The notes beneath the pieces were generated by a model. It saw only the letters and a list, made by a program, of their open reading frames with translations, had not been told where the DNA came from and did not search any database. From assembly GCA_028456385.1 (NCBI GenBank), contig JALNQF010000118.1:62001-126000 (forward strand): 64,000 nt of DNA, given 5' to 3'. Source of the stretch: Ophiosphaerella korrae. Its lineage: Eukaryota; Ascomycota; Dothideomycetes; Pleosporales; Phaeosphaeriaceae. This document shows, one piece after another, positions 1 through 15,119 of this stretch; the stretch's first letter is position 1, and every line of letters begins with the position of its first letter. The position numbers were made by a program, and so were the translations under genes.

Positions 1-84
1 CGTCACGAAGAACTCCTACGGTATCTCCATGGCATGTACGCGCATTGAACCAGGAAGCCGCCATCAATTCATCGCGAGTTGAAG

Positions 85-104
85 ATGCACCAATGAGCCG
101 TTGA
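85..104 (+). promoter_or_regulatory. two overlapping minimal upstream ORFs before the ABC transporter
   Basis: ATG at 85 opens a three-codon reading frame ending in TGA at 94-96. A second ATG at 93 opens another three-codon frame ending in TGA at 102-104. Both end just before the ATG at 110 chosen for the transporter. If the mRNA starts upstream of 85 they would be upstream ORFs that could reduce initiation at 110. The transcript start is unknown, so this is only a sequence observation. Confidence 0.35.
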
Positions 105-109
105 TACCG

Positions 110-3100
110 ATGGAATCTTCAATCTCGCCCGCGCTTCAGAGCGCCCACATCTCTATTGAGTCAAGCGACGAGAGCGACCCTCTTCTCAATTCTGAAACCG
201 GCGACTATCAAGATGGTGTTCGCACTCGACGCAATTCGCAATGGGAGAGACATGTTGAGCCATCTTTAGCAACCGTCCAGCCACAATTTACAAACATAGT
301 TGCGATTCGCCAAGCTTTCATACGTCAAATTTTGGGACTCAACCCATTCAAGACCTCTTATTTCGCATTGTACCGGCCACTCGATGGTGTTGGATCTCGA
401 TTAGTGCTTGTTTTGGGAGTCCTCCTTGCGATGGCTGCTGGTCTCCCGCTCCCCATGATCGGTATTATCCTGGGAAGGATAATAAACAACTTTCCACCGC
501 CTGCGGATGAACTCAAAAGTCTTCTTTATCGTCTAATGTCGGTTGCAGTTGGCTATTTTATTGTGACTTGGGGGTGGGCTGTCTGTTGGGCAGTTATTGG
601 CGAGAGGGTATCGCGAAGATTGCGAGAGAGATTGCTTTATCGTGCGTTGGGCATGGACATGGCATATTTCGATACTATTTCTCCAGATATATCGAACATA
701 TTGACAGAAAAGACTCAAGCCATACAGCTCGGGACATCAGAAAAAGTTGGACTTTTTATTGCTTCAATTTCTTACTTTATATCTGCATTTGCTGTGGGCT
801 TCTGGCTCAACGCTAAGCTCACTGCCATTATGTACGGCAACCTGCTAGCGACTCGTCGATAATTGTTAACATCTGCAGGTTTGTTACAGTCATACCTTCA
901 ATGACTTGTGTTGTCTTCTTCGGCACGAGAGCGATTTCGAGATTCTCGAAACAAGCTGCAATCTACACGGAGAAGGCGTCGTCCGTAGCAGAAAGCGCAA
1001 TAAGAGGTGTACAGATCGTTCAAGCCTTTGGGTTGTTCAATCAACTCAGTGAAGAGCACATCCACCATTTGCAATCTGCTTTGCATATTGGAGTCAAGAA
1101 GAGCATTGCCGGTGCACTTATGCTAGGGTCCATCTACTTTGTAGCTTACGCGACGAATGCCTTGGCCTTCTGGTGTGGCGATCATTTCAGGAACGGAAGT
1201 GCCGAAGCAGGCACCATATATGCTGTGGTCTTCCTAATTCTAGATGCCTCTTTCGTACTTGGTAGTTTTGGACCTTTCATACAAACATTCGCTATGAGCG
1301 CAGCTGCTGGCCAGTCTGTTCTTGAGGTTTTAGACCATCCTAGCGCCGATATCGACGTCTATTCGCCCAAAGGGAAACCGGCCAACAAAACTCACTTCGA
1401 CAAGGAGCTCGGCTTTTGTTCTGTCTCCTTTGTGTATCCTGCGCGGCCTACAGTTCGCATTCTCGACGAGGTTAATCTACGATTTCAACCTGGCCAAGTA
1501 ACAGGCCTCGTCGGTCCATCAGGTTCTGGAAAATCGACCATCGCTGCACTCTTGATGCGATTTTATGAGCCTACATACGGGACGATATCCCTTGGGCATG
1601 ACCAATTGCAGACATTCAATATTCAAAGCCTTCGGTCACATATGGCATTAGTAACTCAACATCCCATTTTGTTCACCGGTACTATTTTGGAGAATATTAA
1701 ACTGGGACTACGACGACCATTGCCTGAGGATGAGGCACTTGCTAAATGCCAAGCGGCAGCAATCGAGGCCCATTGCGACTTTATAGAGCGACTTCCTGAT
1801 GGTATTCATACGAAGATTGGTTCAGGGCCGCATTCGCAGCTCTCTGGAGGCCAGAAGCAGCGAATCACACTCGCACGGGCTTTAGTAGGTGACCCTTCTC
1901 TGCTACTCTTGGACGAGTTCACCAGCGCGATGGATGGTAAGCCATTATTCTTTTCGTTCTAGCCTTTACCATCTGTTAACAGCCTCATACTGACTTGCAT
2001 TTCCAGGCACGAGTGAGGCCACCGTGCTTGAAAACCTGAGGCGTTCTTCGGCAATCAGTGGGCGCACAACGATCATAATTGCGCATCGGCTTGCAACAGT
2101 TCGGAATGCTGACCGTATCATTGTCATGAAAGACGGTATGGTAGAAGAGGATGGCCAGCATGAAGCGCTCATACAAGCCAAAGGAGTTTATGCGGAGTTA
2201 GTACGAGCACAGCAGTTCGAAAAGAGGGGTGAAACATCTGCTGCGCCGTCTTTTATCTCTAGCTCTCGCTCTGCCCACAAAGAGCATCCATATTCTGGCG
2301 AAATCACGGAGAACTCTAGTTCAACGGAAATAAGCGCAACAACTGGCAGCCATAAGTTGAGTACAGGACGGTTGATCTTGAGGTGTGTCTCAATGAGTCG
2401 TCAAGAATACCCAGCCATTGTAGTGGGGCTCGTGTGCTCAATATTCAGCGGCTCTGTGATAATTGGAGAGGTACGTGCATGAGTCTGTTCAAGCTATCTA
2501 GATGCATTATGACACTCCAGCTCGAACGTTCAACATCTCTTAAGAGATCCAGCATTCTGGGCATACATTTACTAACGTATCGAAGGCTATGCTCTTCGGC
2601 AATCTGGTGGAGCTTCTCAATGATACCTCTCGTTCAGATGAGCTCCCCGCCAGGATCGCTTTCTTCTGCTTACTGTTCCTTGTGCTTGCAATCGTTGCCT
2701 TGCTATCTCATGGTTTCGGCAAGACAGCCTTCGGCGTAGTTTCAGAGAATCTAGTCCTGCGTGCCCGAGATATTTCCTTCCGCACGATAATACAACAGGA
2801 TATTGCTTGGTTTTCAAAGCCAGGCCATTCATACCATGCCTTGATGGCCAAGATCAACATGGATAGCAGCTCAATTAGTGGAGTTTCCGGCGTAATATTA
2901 GGCACAATATTCTCCATCGTGACATCTGTCTTTGGTGGCATTATTCTGGCGCACATTGTGGCGTGGAAGATTGCCATCGTCCTTTTGGCGGCTGTACCTG
3001 TCATGGTTCTGGCTGGTTTCCTGCGCCTGCGCATATTGGCTATGGCTGAAGAGCATCACCAAACAGCGTACAATGAAGCTGCAGCACTCGCATCAGAGGC

Positions 3101-4359
3101 CACGTCGTCTATGCAGATTGTAGCGGCCTTTGGGTTAGAAAGTCACTTCCTTGAAAGTTATCAGGACGCGATCAAGAAACCTCACGAAGAACATTTAAGA
3201 TTCAGCATACTGGGCAACATTTTACTCGCCTTCTCATTATCCATTACCTACTTCGTCTACTCATTAGCATACTGGTGGTCAGTGTACCCGAACCACTCTC
3301 GCGGTAGTTCGTCTTTGCTAACTGGTATTCAACAGGGGCTCAAAACAAGTACGCAATGGCAACTACAGCCAAAAGGAGTTTTTCATCGTCCTCCCCGCCC
3401 TCTTATTCTCTGCTCAAGCCGCAGGCCAACTTTTCAGTCTGGCGCCCGAAGTATCACGAGCGAAAGCAGCAGCACAAAGCGTATTTTCCCTCCACGACGA
3501 AGAGCCTACAATAATAGCCAAATCACAGCCCCTGAGCGTATCCAGCAACGCCAGCCTCGCAGAGCAAAACGCACTATTAGCAAGTTCATCAGCAGCATAC
3601 GGCACCTTCGGCGTCAAAGGCGAGCTCGAGTTCCGCGGTGTCAGTTTCCACTATGCGTCCCGGCCAGAAGTGCCCGCCCTCACCAACGTCTCATTTCTCA
3701 TCCGGCCGGGCGAATACGTCGCATTTGTCGGACGCTCAGGAGCAGGCAAATCAAGCACCATCCACCTCATCGAGCGCTTCTTCGATCCCACGTCCGGCCA
3801 AGTCTACCTGGACAACCGCGACATCCGCAAAGAGGCCGTCCAGATGCACCGGGCGCGCCTGGCCCTCGTAGAACAGGAGCCAGACCTCTTCCCCGGCTCC
3901 GTCAAGTTCAACATCATGCTGGGCAAGCGGCCAGGCACACACGTCAGCGACGCAGATGTAGAGCGCGTGGCACGCAAGTGCGAGCTGCACGACTTCATCA
4001 TGAGCCTGCCCGAAGGCTACAACACGGAGGTTGGCGCGCACGGCTCGAAGCTGTCTGGGGGGCAGAGGCAGCGGCTGGCTATTGCCCGCGCGCTCATTCG
4101 CGATCCGGAGATCTTGCTACTGGACGAGGCCACGTCGCAGCTTGACGCGACGACGGAGCGCGATGTGAAGAATGCTATTGCGGCTGCGTCGCGTGGGCGG
4201 ACGACGATTATTATTGCGCATCGGCTGGCGAGTGTGCAGCATGCTGATCGCATCTTTGTGTTTGATGCCGGTCGCATTGTTGAGCAGGGGCGGCACGAGG
4301 ATCTTGTGGTCATGGGAGGTATTTATGCTGCAATGGTTTCGGCGCAGGAACTGGATTGA
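110..4359 (+). CDS. full-size ABC transporter (TMD-NBD-TMD-NBD, multidrug/siderophore-cluster type)
   Basis: Five exons give 1319 aa: 110-831, 879-1936, 2007-2470, 2586-3277, 3336-4359, all joined in frame by GT-AG introns of 47-115 nt. The order is TMD1, NBD1, TMD2, NBD2, as in ABCB/Ste6-type exporters. NBD1 has Walker A GPSGSGKST near residue 453, signature LSGGQ near 562 and Walker B LLLLDEF just after (DEF in place of the usual DEA). NBD2 has Walker A GRSGAGKSS near 1111, LSGGQ near 1218 and LLLDEATSQLD. The intron-4 join restores the TMD2 stretch WWGSKQVRNGNYS, which matches the family pattern. ATP hydrolysis would drive export across a membrane. The location directly upstream of sidA suggests siderophore or breakdown-product transport, which is inference. 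An upstream exon outside the window cannot be excluded, but ATG 110 gives a plausible acidic cytosolic N-terminus. Confidence 0.93.
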
Positions 4360-7527
<3,168 letters not shown>

Positions 7528-8035
7528 GATGCGTGCGGTAGACGTGGTATGGCATGTACATTGTATGGGATGTAATGTGCTTGGGCATTGCCGTGCTAGC
7601 CTCCATCCGGCCAGGGCCAACGAGAGCGAGCCCAACCCAGCCAGCTTGTCCTGTCATACGGTGCTGCCACCGCCAACGTCGAGGCGCGAAGCCAGCTATC
7701 AAGGCCAGCGCGGAATGATATCGCCCCAGCTCCTGTCCCTTCACGCCCGCTGCCACCCACACCACCTGCTGCCGCCGCGCTGCCCGTGACGTGTGTGCAT
7801 CACGTCGCCTCTGTTGGCGCCTGTGTGCTTGACTGACGCTGCAAAAGCCGGCCACCACCCCGCCGAGACGCTGAGCGAGACGAGCAACGAGCATCCATCG
7901 ACGACGCACGGCGGGCCGGCATGCCCCCTCGACAATCCGCCTGCCATTGACTGCGAGTAGCCCAGCGCCCGCAGCCCCTTCCTGCGCCTGCGCCTTCTCC
8001 CTCCCCCTCCACCTCTGCCCTGCCCCAACGCCGCC
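7528..8035. other. intergenic region, sidA 3' end and YAK1 promoter/5' UTR
   Basis: No gene is supported. The second half is C-rich and pyrimidine-rich and leads into a strong GCCGCCATGG start context for the kinase gene. Long open frames on both strands here look like by-products of high GC. Confidence 0.6.
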
Positions 8036-11000
8036 ATGGACTCGCAGCAGTGGACAGCCTACTCGACCGAAGCGCCGGCCGCTGGTGGTCGCCAGCCGCG
8101 GTACAACCTGGCCTCTCCCCACCACCACCAGCAGCAGCCCCAGCGAGAGCCGGCCAGCGGGCCCTCGCACATGAAGCAGGAAGCCTATGCTGCTGCTGCT
8201 GCCGCCGCCGCCGCCGCCCCGGCCCCCTCGCGCCAGAACACAATGGGGCCCAGCGCCCCGTCCTCAGCCCATCCCACCACCACCACCACCACCACCACCA
8301 ACTCCTCCTCCTCCTCCTCCTCGCGCGCGCCCGACCTCAACGACAAGGACGGCGACATCGCCATGGAGGACGCTGACCCGTACAAGCCCAAGTACAATGC
8401 CCAGCGCCCCAATCACCAGCAGCGTCACTCACAGTCCTTTCTGCACCACGAGGAGAGCGCCGCCGCCCGACGATATTCACCTATGAACATGTCGCCTACC
8501 TCGCCCTTCACGGCCAGCGCCCAGCACGGCGGCCAGAACTACACCACCTTCTCGCCTCAGCAGCAGCAGCAGCAGCAGAGCAGCAGGCAAAGCCCCACGC
8601 GCAACAACCCCTACCTGTCGTCGCCTAACAACTACTACTCCCCTCCATGTACGTCACCCTCGGCCGCCCACAACCTGCTCCCGGCCCCACCATGCTAACC
8701 GCCATTTCCGTAGCATCCCGTCCGCATGCGCCCCAGCTGCCGCCCATACAGTCCAACATGAACCCTGAGAGCTTCTATCCCCAGAGTGCGACCGCGCAAT
8801 TGAACGCCGTGTACAACAGAGAGGGCCGCTCGCCGCGCACGGCCACCAACCCGAACCCTCCACAGCTCCTACCCCCGGGCGGCGGACCTGTGCCCAAGTT
8901 TCAGACCGTCAAGAACACGGCCGAACTACAGCCCAAGATCAACACACAGCCGCCGTTCCGCCGCGCGAACCCCGAGGGTGGCTTCATAAGTGTAAGTAAC
9001 ACAAGACTGTGCAACCATGGCTATGCTGACAGGCTGATACTAGCCGCTGCAAGCGCTGACGGCACATTTGCCCACCACGTACAAGCTGTGCAATACCCAG
9101 TTCAACTACCAGTCCTCCCGAAACCCGCGCCGGGTCCTCACCAAGCCAAGCAAAGGCGTCAAGAATGATGGATACGACAATGAGGACAGCGACTACATCC
9201 TTTATGTCAACGACATACTCGGCTCCGAGGAATCTGGCCACAAGAACAGGTACTTGATCTTGGATGTGCTTGGCCAGGGCACCTTTGGGCAGGTCGTGAA
9301 ATGCCAAAATTTGAAAACGCAGGAGGTTGTTGCGGTCAAGGTGATCAAGAACAGAACAGCGTACTTCAATCAGAGCATGATGGAGGTGTCTGTCCTTGAT
9401 TTAGTATGTTTCTCTGGAAGGAAAATACGGCCGCGAAGCTAACAACTGCCAGCTGAACAAGCAAATGGATAAAAACGATGACCACCACTTGCTGCGATTG
9501 AAAGACACCTTTATTCACCGACAACATTTGTGTCTTGTCTTCGAGCTTCTGAGCGTCAATCTTTATGAATTGATCAAGCAAAACCAATTCCGTGGTTTAT
9601 CCACTACCCTTGTTCGCGTTTTTGCGCAACAATTGATCAATGGCCTTGCGCTATTAGGGAAGGCCAAGCTGATTCATTGCGATTTAAAACCAGAAAACAT
9701 TCTTCTAAAGAAGTAAGTACGGAATAATTTCTGACCAAAGCCATACTAATGAGGACCAGTCTTGAAAGTCCCATCATCAAGATCATCGACTTCGGTTCCG
9801 CATGCGACGAACGGCAAACGGTCTACACATACATCCAATCGCGATTCTACCGATCACCCGAAGTATTACTAGGCCTGCCGTACTCTGCTGCGATTGACAT
9901 GTGGTCTCTGGGTTGCATTGTGGTGGAGCTGTTCCTTGGTCTACCCCTGTTCCCTGGATCGTCAGAGTACAACCAGGTTTCAAGAATAACTGAAATGCTT
10001 GGTCTAGCACCACATTGGATGTTAGAGATGGGGAAGCAGTCTGGCGAATTCTTTGAGAAGGCTCAGGACGAATACGGCCGCAAATCTTACCGCCTGAAGT
10101 CGATGGAACAGTACTCCAGAGAACATGGGGGCAAGGAGCAGCCTAGCAAAAAGTACTTCTCTGCTACAACTCTGCCGGATATCATCAAAAACTATCCAAT
10201 GCCCAGGAAAAGCATGAAGCCACATGAGATTGAGCGAGGTGCGTGTGGTAGTTCGGTATAACGTGTACAACACTAACGTATCGTAGAAATGGCAAATCGC
10301 GCTGCTTTCATCGATTTTGCACAGGGGCTGCTGAACCTCAACCCGCTTGAGCGATGGACACCTGCTCAAGCCAAATTACATCCATTCATCACACAGGCGA
10401 AGTTTACCGGACCATTCGTACCCCCGATGACACTGAAATCAGGCTCTAGCCGGTCTCCCGCACCAGGTGTTCAAGAACAACAGCGGTTCGAAGGAATGAG
10501 CAGGCAACGCCAACAAGCGCAGCAACAAGTGATTGCTACACAACAAGCACAAGCGGCGCAGCACGCGGCATATGCTAATATGCAAATGAATCAATATGCC
10601 GCACAAAGCCCACATGGGCAACAGAACATGTACAATCCCATGTACAGCCCCAACCAAGGCGGTGCTCCTCCACCATACCCAGCGCAGGCTGCAGCGCCAT
10701 ACGGTCAACAAATGGGCATGATGCAGCCTCAACAGCCTCGACAATACAACCAGCCACAAAACCTGTACGCCCAGGCAACTACTCGTGCTGGCCGGCAGCG
10801 GGCGTCGACAATGGATCAACAACAGGGGCCAACGGGCATTCCACCGGCTCTGCAAAGAGTTATCAGCCACCTGGATCCTAATGCGCCGATTCGATTGCAG
10901 CCCTCACCTGCATACTACCCGCCGCCCCCCGATGGCGCCCCTGAAAGTGCTGCAAATGCGCGGAGAAGGGGATCGCGTGCTGGTAACTCGGCAAGGAACC

Positions 11001-11071
11001 AGAATTTTGTGCGTAACCTAGAGGACCGGTCGCTTGAGGAAGGATTCATGACACAGAACCATTGGCAATGA
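8036..11071 (+). CDS. YAK1: DYRK-family dual-specificity protein kinase Yak1
   Basis: Six exons (8036-8648, 8714-8991, 9044-9403, 9453-9712, 9760-10238, 10287-11071) give 924 aa. The kinase domain spans about residues 367-720: glycine loop [11 protein letters not shown] (373 on), VAIK-type lysine in VAVKVIK (about 396), catalytic HCDLKPEN (492 on), DFG at 514, and the DYRK autophosphorylation motif YTY (526/528) in the activation loop. The N-terminal third is disordered with homopolymeric Ala, Thr, Ser and Gln runs, and the C-terminal tail is Q/A/P-rich, as usual for Yak1. Known Yak1 kinases restrain growth downstream of PKA and act in stress responses. The DYRK-homology stretch [12 protein letters not shown] just before the kinase domain supports Yak1 over other DYRKs. 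Confidence 0.96.
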
Positions 11072-11819
11072 CGAAGCCTTGGCGTGATTCATTCGTTACA
11101 CAACTGCGGCGTACAGTTGGTGCTGTATACAGCAACAACAGCTTCTATGGGATGGGCCCCGAGCACGCTGATATCATAACTTTGGGCGATTCGCCGCTCA
11201 GACAAATAGCTGCGTTTGCCAAAGACTCGAGCTTGGATAGCTCAATGGCAGTTTTCGCTTCCAGGAGCACATTCACATCCAAATGCCGCGACCAGAGCTC
11301 GTTGAGCACAAATTGCATCATTTTGTTAGGCGCTGCGATGGTATACAGCAGGCTGGCCAGCTTGAGTAGTTATGACATGTGGTCCGAGACTGTTAAAGGC
11401 AGAGAACTGTTTGGATGGGAGCATGAAGGTAGCATAGCATGAGTCGTTTGTTTCTGAGTTCAAGTAAAAGCTGGAATGACCATGGGGGCTCATGTACGGG
11501 CGAGGAGGATGTATGTACTTTTAGTAGCATTCATAAGCAGTCTATAAACATTCAGCAGTGTCCAAGGTAGAAGAAAATGTGGCAGCTAGGTAATTAATGT
11601 AGTCGTAATGGTGGAGGACTGAGTAAGTGGCAATGAAATGATAGTGCCCCTCCAAGCGTGTATAGTGCACGGGCCATCAGCACCACACACATTGGTCCTG
11701 CCCCAAAATTCGTGCCGCCGCTGGTAGATTGTTCTCTAGTGAGAGTGACTGTGCCCACCCACCCCCAAAACCCTCGATCCTTCCTCCGGCAAGCCTCGCT
11801 CGTGAGCACTGCAGCAAAC
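11072..11819. other. intergenic region between YAK1 and NIP1
   Basis: About 750 bp without a convincing gene. A short open frame overlaps the YAK1 stop but has no recognisable domain and is probably 3' UTR. The region must also hold the NIP1 promoter. Confidence 0.55.
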
Positions 11820-14538
11820 ATGTCTCGATTCTTTGCCGCCAGCGACAGCTCCTCGGAAGAGTCCAGCGAGGAGGAGCTCTACTCCAACGACGAGGCCTCT
11901 GAACAGGAAGACTCAGAGCAAGACTCGGACGAAGATGACTCTGATGATGACTCCGACTCGTCCGACTCGGAAGGCGGAGGCGCCAACCGTTTCTTGAAGG
12001 ACGCCAGCAGCGACAGCGAAAGTGAGGACGACGACTCGAACAAAGTGCTCAAGAGCGCAAAGGACAAGCGCTTTGACGAGCTGGAGGCCACCATAAGGCA
12101 GATTGAGAATGCCCAGAAGATTAATGACTGGGCCGTCATTTCAGACCGTACGTCAGCACGACGATAGTGGCAGTACATGGCAGTGGAATGCTAACATTGC
12201 GCCCCGCAGAATTCGACAAGCTTAACCGCCAGGTACCTACGCTGATCAAGCAGAACGATGGCAAGGTGCCCAAGCTCTACATCCAGGCTATTGCCGACCT
12301 CGAAACTGTCGTCCTCGAGACGCACGAGAAGCAAAAAGTCACCCCCAAGAAGATGAACCAGGTCAACACCAAGGGTTTCAACGCCGTTCGTCAGAAGGTC
12401 AAGAAGCACAACCGGGACTTCCAAAAAGATATCGATGCCTACAGAGAGAACAAGGACGACTTTATGCGTGAAGCAGATGAGGTCGAGGCGGCGCCCAAGG
12501 AGAAGAAGAAGCGATCCAAGATCCCCCAGCTCGGCACAGAGATTGTCGAGGACGCAACCGACGACGGCTTCATCACCGTCGGTGCTGGCGGCAAGGCGGT
12601 GCAATACACCCCTGAGGGTATTCTCAAGCATCTGCGCGCCATTGTCGAGCAACGAGGCCGCAAGAACTCAGACAAGCTGGAACACATCCGGACGCTAGAG
12701 AGGCTGTTTGATGTGGCCATCAATGATTACCAGAAGATCCGCGTTCTACTCACACTCATCTCCACCCGTTTCGACTTGACGTCAGGTACAGCGAGCCACA
12801 TGCACCAGGACCAGTGGAAGCTGTAAGTCGTCAATCTCTCCCCTTGATCTCTCGTACTAACACATTTTCAGCGCCGACCAAGAGTTTGGCAAGCTTTTGG
12901 AAATCCTAGAGAATACAAAGGAGATTGTCGTCATCGAGAACGCTGAGGAGTGGGAGGATGATGACAAACTACCGCCCATTAACGAAGGCGAGATCTTCCG
13001 CATCCCGGGCAGTGTAGTGTCATTTGTTGAGAGGCTCGACGACGAGCTCACTCGCTCCCTGCAACACATCGATCCACACACTGCCGAGTACGTCGAGCGG
13101 TTGACTGATGAGGCCTTGCTGTATGCCCAGCTTGTGCGTGCCTTGATCTACGTCGAGGGCCTAAAGAAGAACCCAAGCTTGGAATTGCCACAAGATTCGC
13201 TAAACCGTGTCGTTATGCGGAGGTTGGAGCATGTGTATTTCAAAGTAAGTCCCAAATATACATTATTAGCACCATCTCTAACAAGTGTAGCCCTCACAAG
13301 TCGTCTCCATCATGGAAGCGAATAGTTGGAAGTCTATCCCCGACAGCCTCGACTCTCAAGTCACCCCTCGAGCCATTTCCAATGACACCACCTCTCTCGT
13401 CCAAACTCTCAGCACATATCTCTTCCAGTACAGTGAAGGCATCATTCGCGCCAGGGCAATGCTGTGCCAGATCTACTTCTTAGCTCTGCATGACCAGTAC
13501 TACAAGGCCCGCGACATGATGCTCATGTCCCATTTACAAGAGACAATCAGCAATTTCGATGTCAACACTCAAATCCTCTTTAACCGGGCACTAGTACAAG
13601 TCGGTCTCTGTGCCTTCCGAGCAGATCTAGTATACGAGGCACAAACATCGCTGCAGGAAATCTGTGGTAGCAATAGGCAGAAGGAACTGCTTGCACAGGG
13701 TCTGCAGATGCAGCGATATTCACAAATCTCGCCAGAACAGGAGCGTCTTGAACGCCAGCGTCAGCTCCCCTTCCACATGCACATCAACCTTGAACTCCTA
13801 GAATGTGTCTATCTTACCTGCTCTATGTTACTCGAGATTCCACTCCTGGCCCAGCTTGGCTCGTCACCCGATCTCAGGAAGCGTGTGATCAGCAAGACCT
13901 ACCGTCGTCTCCTAGAATACCACGAGCGACAAATCTTTACTGGTCCTCCTGAGAACACCCGCGATCACGTCATGCAGGCATCAAAAGCGCTGTCTGCTGG
14001 CGAATGGAAGAAGGCAGCGGACTTCATCAACTCCATCAAAATCTGGGAACTTATGGCCAATTCCGAGAAGATCAAGGAAATGCTATCCGGTCAGATCCAA
14101 GAAGAAGGTCTGCGAACCTACCTCTTCACTTACGCCCCCTTCTACGACACCCTTGCCGTCTCCACCCTAGCCTCCATGTTCGAGCTCTCGGAACGCAAAG
14201 TCTCCGCCGTCGTAGCCAAAATGATTTCCCACGAGGAACTCGCCGCCGCCCTCGACCAGGTCAATTCCGCCATCATCTTCCGCAAGGGCGTCGAGCTCTC
14301 CCGCCTCCAGACGCTCGCCCTCAGCCTCTCAGACAAGGCTAGCGGCCTCATCGAGTCTAACGAAAAAACTCTCGAGCAACGCACACAAGGCACAGCCAAC
14401 GCCTTCGAGCGGCAAGGCGGACGTGGCGGACGTGGTGGTGGCCGTGGACGGGGCGGTGGCAGGGGCGGTGGCGTCCCACGTGGTGGGCGCAATCAGCAAT
14501 TTACAGGCGGCGCGCTGGGTCGTGCGATCCAGGCTTAG
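11820..14538 (+). CDS. NIP1: translation initiation factor eIF3 subunit c (Nip1)
   Basis: Four exons (11820-12147, 12210-12822, 12872-13244, 13291-14538) encode 853 aa. The protein opens with [19 protein letters not shown], the typical acidic serine-rich start of eIF3c, followed by the conserved [18 protein letters not shown] region rebuilt over intron 1. The C-terminal half holds the PCI domain (around residues 620-770, with [26 protein letters not shown]). It ends in an RGG-rich tail that probably binds RNA. eIF3c is a core scaffold of eIF3 and contacts eIF1 and eIF5 on the 40S subunit. All introns fall in frame with consensus CTAAC branch sites. Confidence 0.97.
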
Positions 14539-15119
14539 GCAGCTGGATGATGGTATACCTTTGTTGAGGGATGGGATGGGATGGGATGGGATGGGATTCA
14601 TGCAATGGCGAATATGGTTTTGACGGGATTGCGATTGCGGTCCCGAGGTGCTTGCTCGTGCATATATAGGTGTGGTGAATGAAAGTAAAAGTACATCTTA
14701 TTGATGGATTTGAGTGATGTTTGGTGTGGGGATGGGGATTGGTGGAGTGGGTTTGGTAGGCTGCTGTTTTCTCGTCTGCTTTGTGCACGTTTGGCAACAA
14801 CGCATTCTCTCTCCAATATAAACACAGGCACATTTTACACAAAAAAAAAAGATTCTCCCGCAGATACAAGAGCACGTAAGTGTGAGTCCCAAGCCCACTT
14901 TCCCTCACAAATCAAACATCACAGCACAGATACAGACGAAAACATCCCAGACGAAAAAAAAGTGTCATTTTCAGTGAACCATTATTTTCATTACCTGCAT
15001 ACGCAGAATAGGGTATCCTTAGCATCATCAAACTACGCTTCTGCAGAAAAAAAGATCATCCACGAAACCCCCCCCCCCCCATCACTTTCCTTCCTCATAC
15101 GCACCTCCATGACACCTAT
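14539..15119. other. intergenic region between converging genes, with short tandem repeats
   Basis: This stretch lies between the 3' ends of NIP1 (plus) and the PAP2 phosphatase (minus). It has a pentanucleotide repeat, an A-run near 14842 and a C-run near 15070. It is probably overlapping 3' UTRs; no gene is supported. Confidence 0.6.
14568..14597 (+). repeat. (GGGAT)6 pentanucleotide tandem repeat
   Basis: Six uninterrupted GGGAT units start 30 bp after the NIP1 stop codon. Such short G-rich arrays are usually length-variable. It would lie in the 3' UTR of the eIF3c transcript. Confidence 0.85.
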
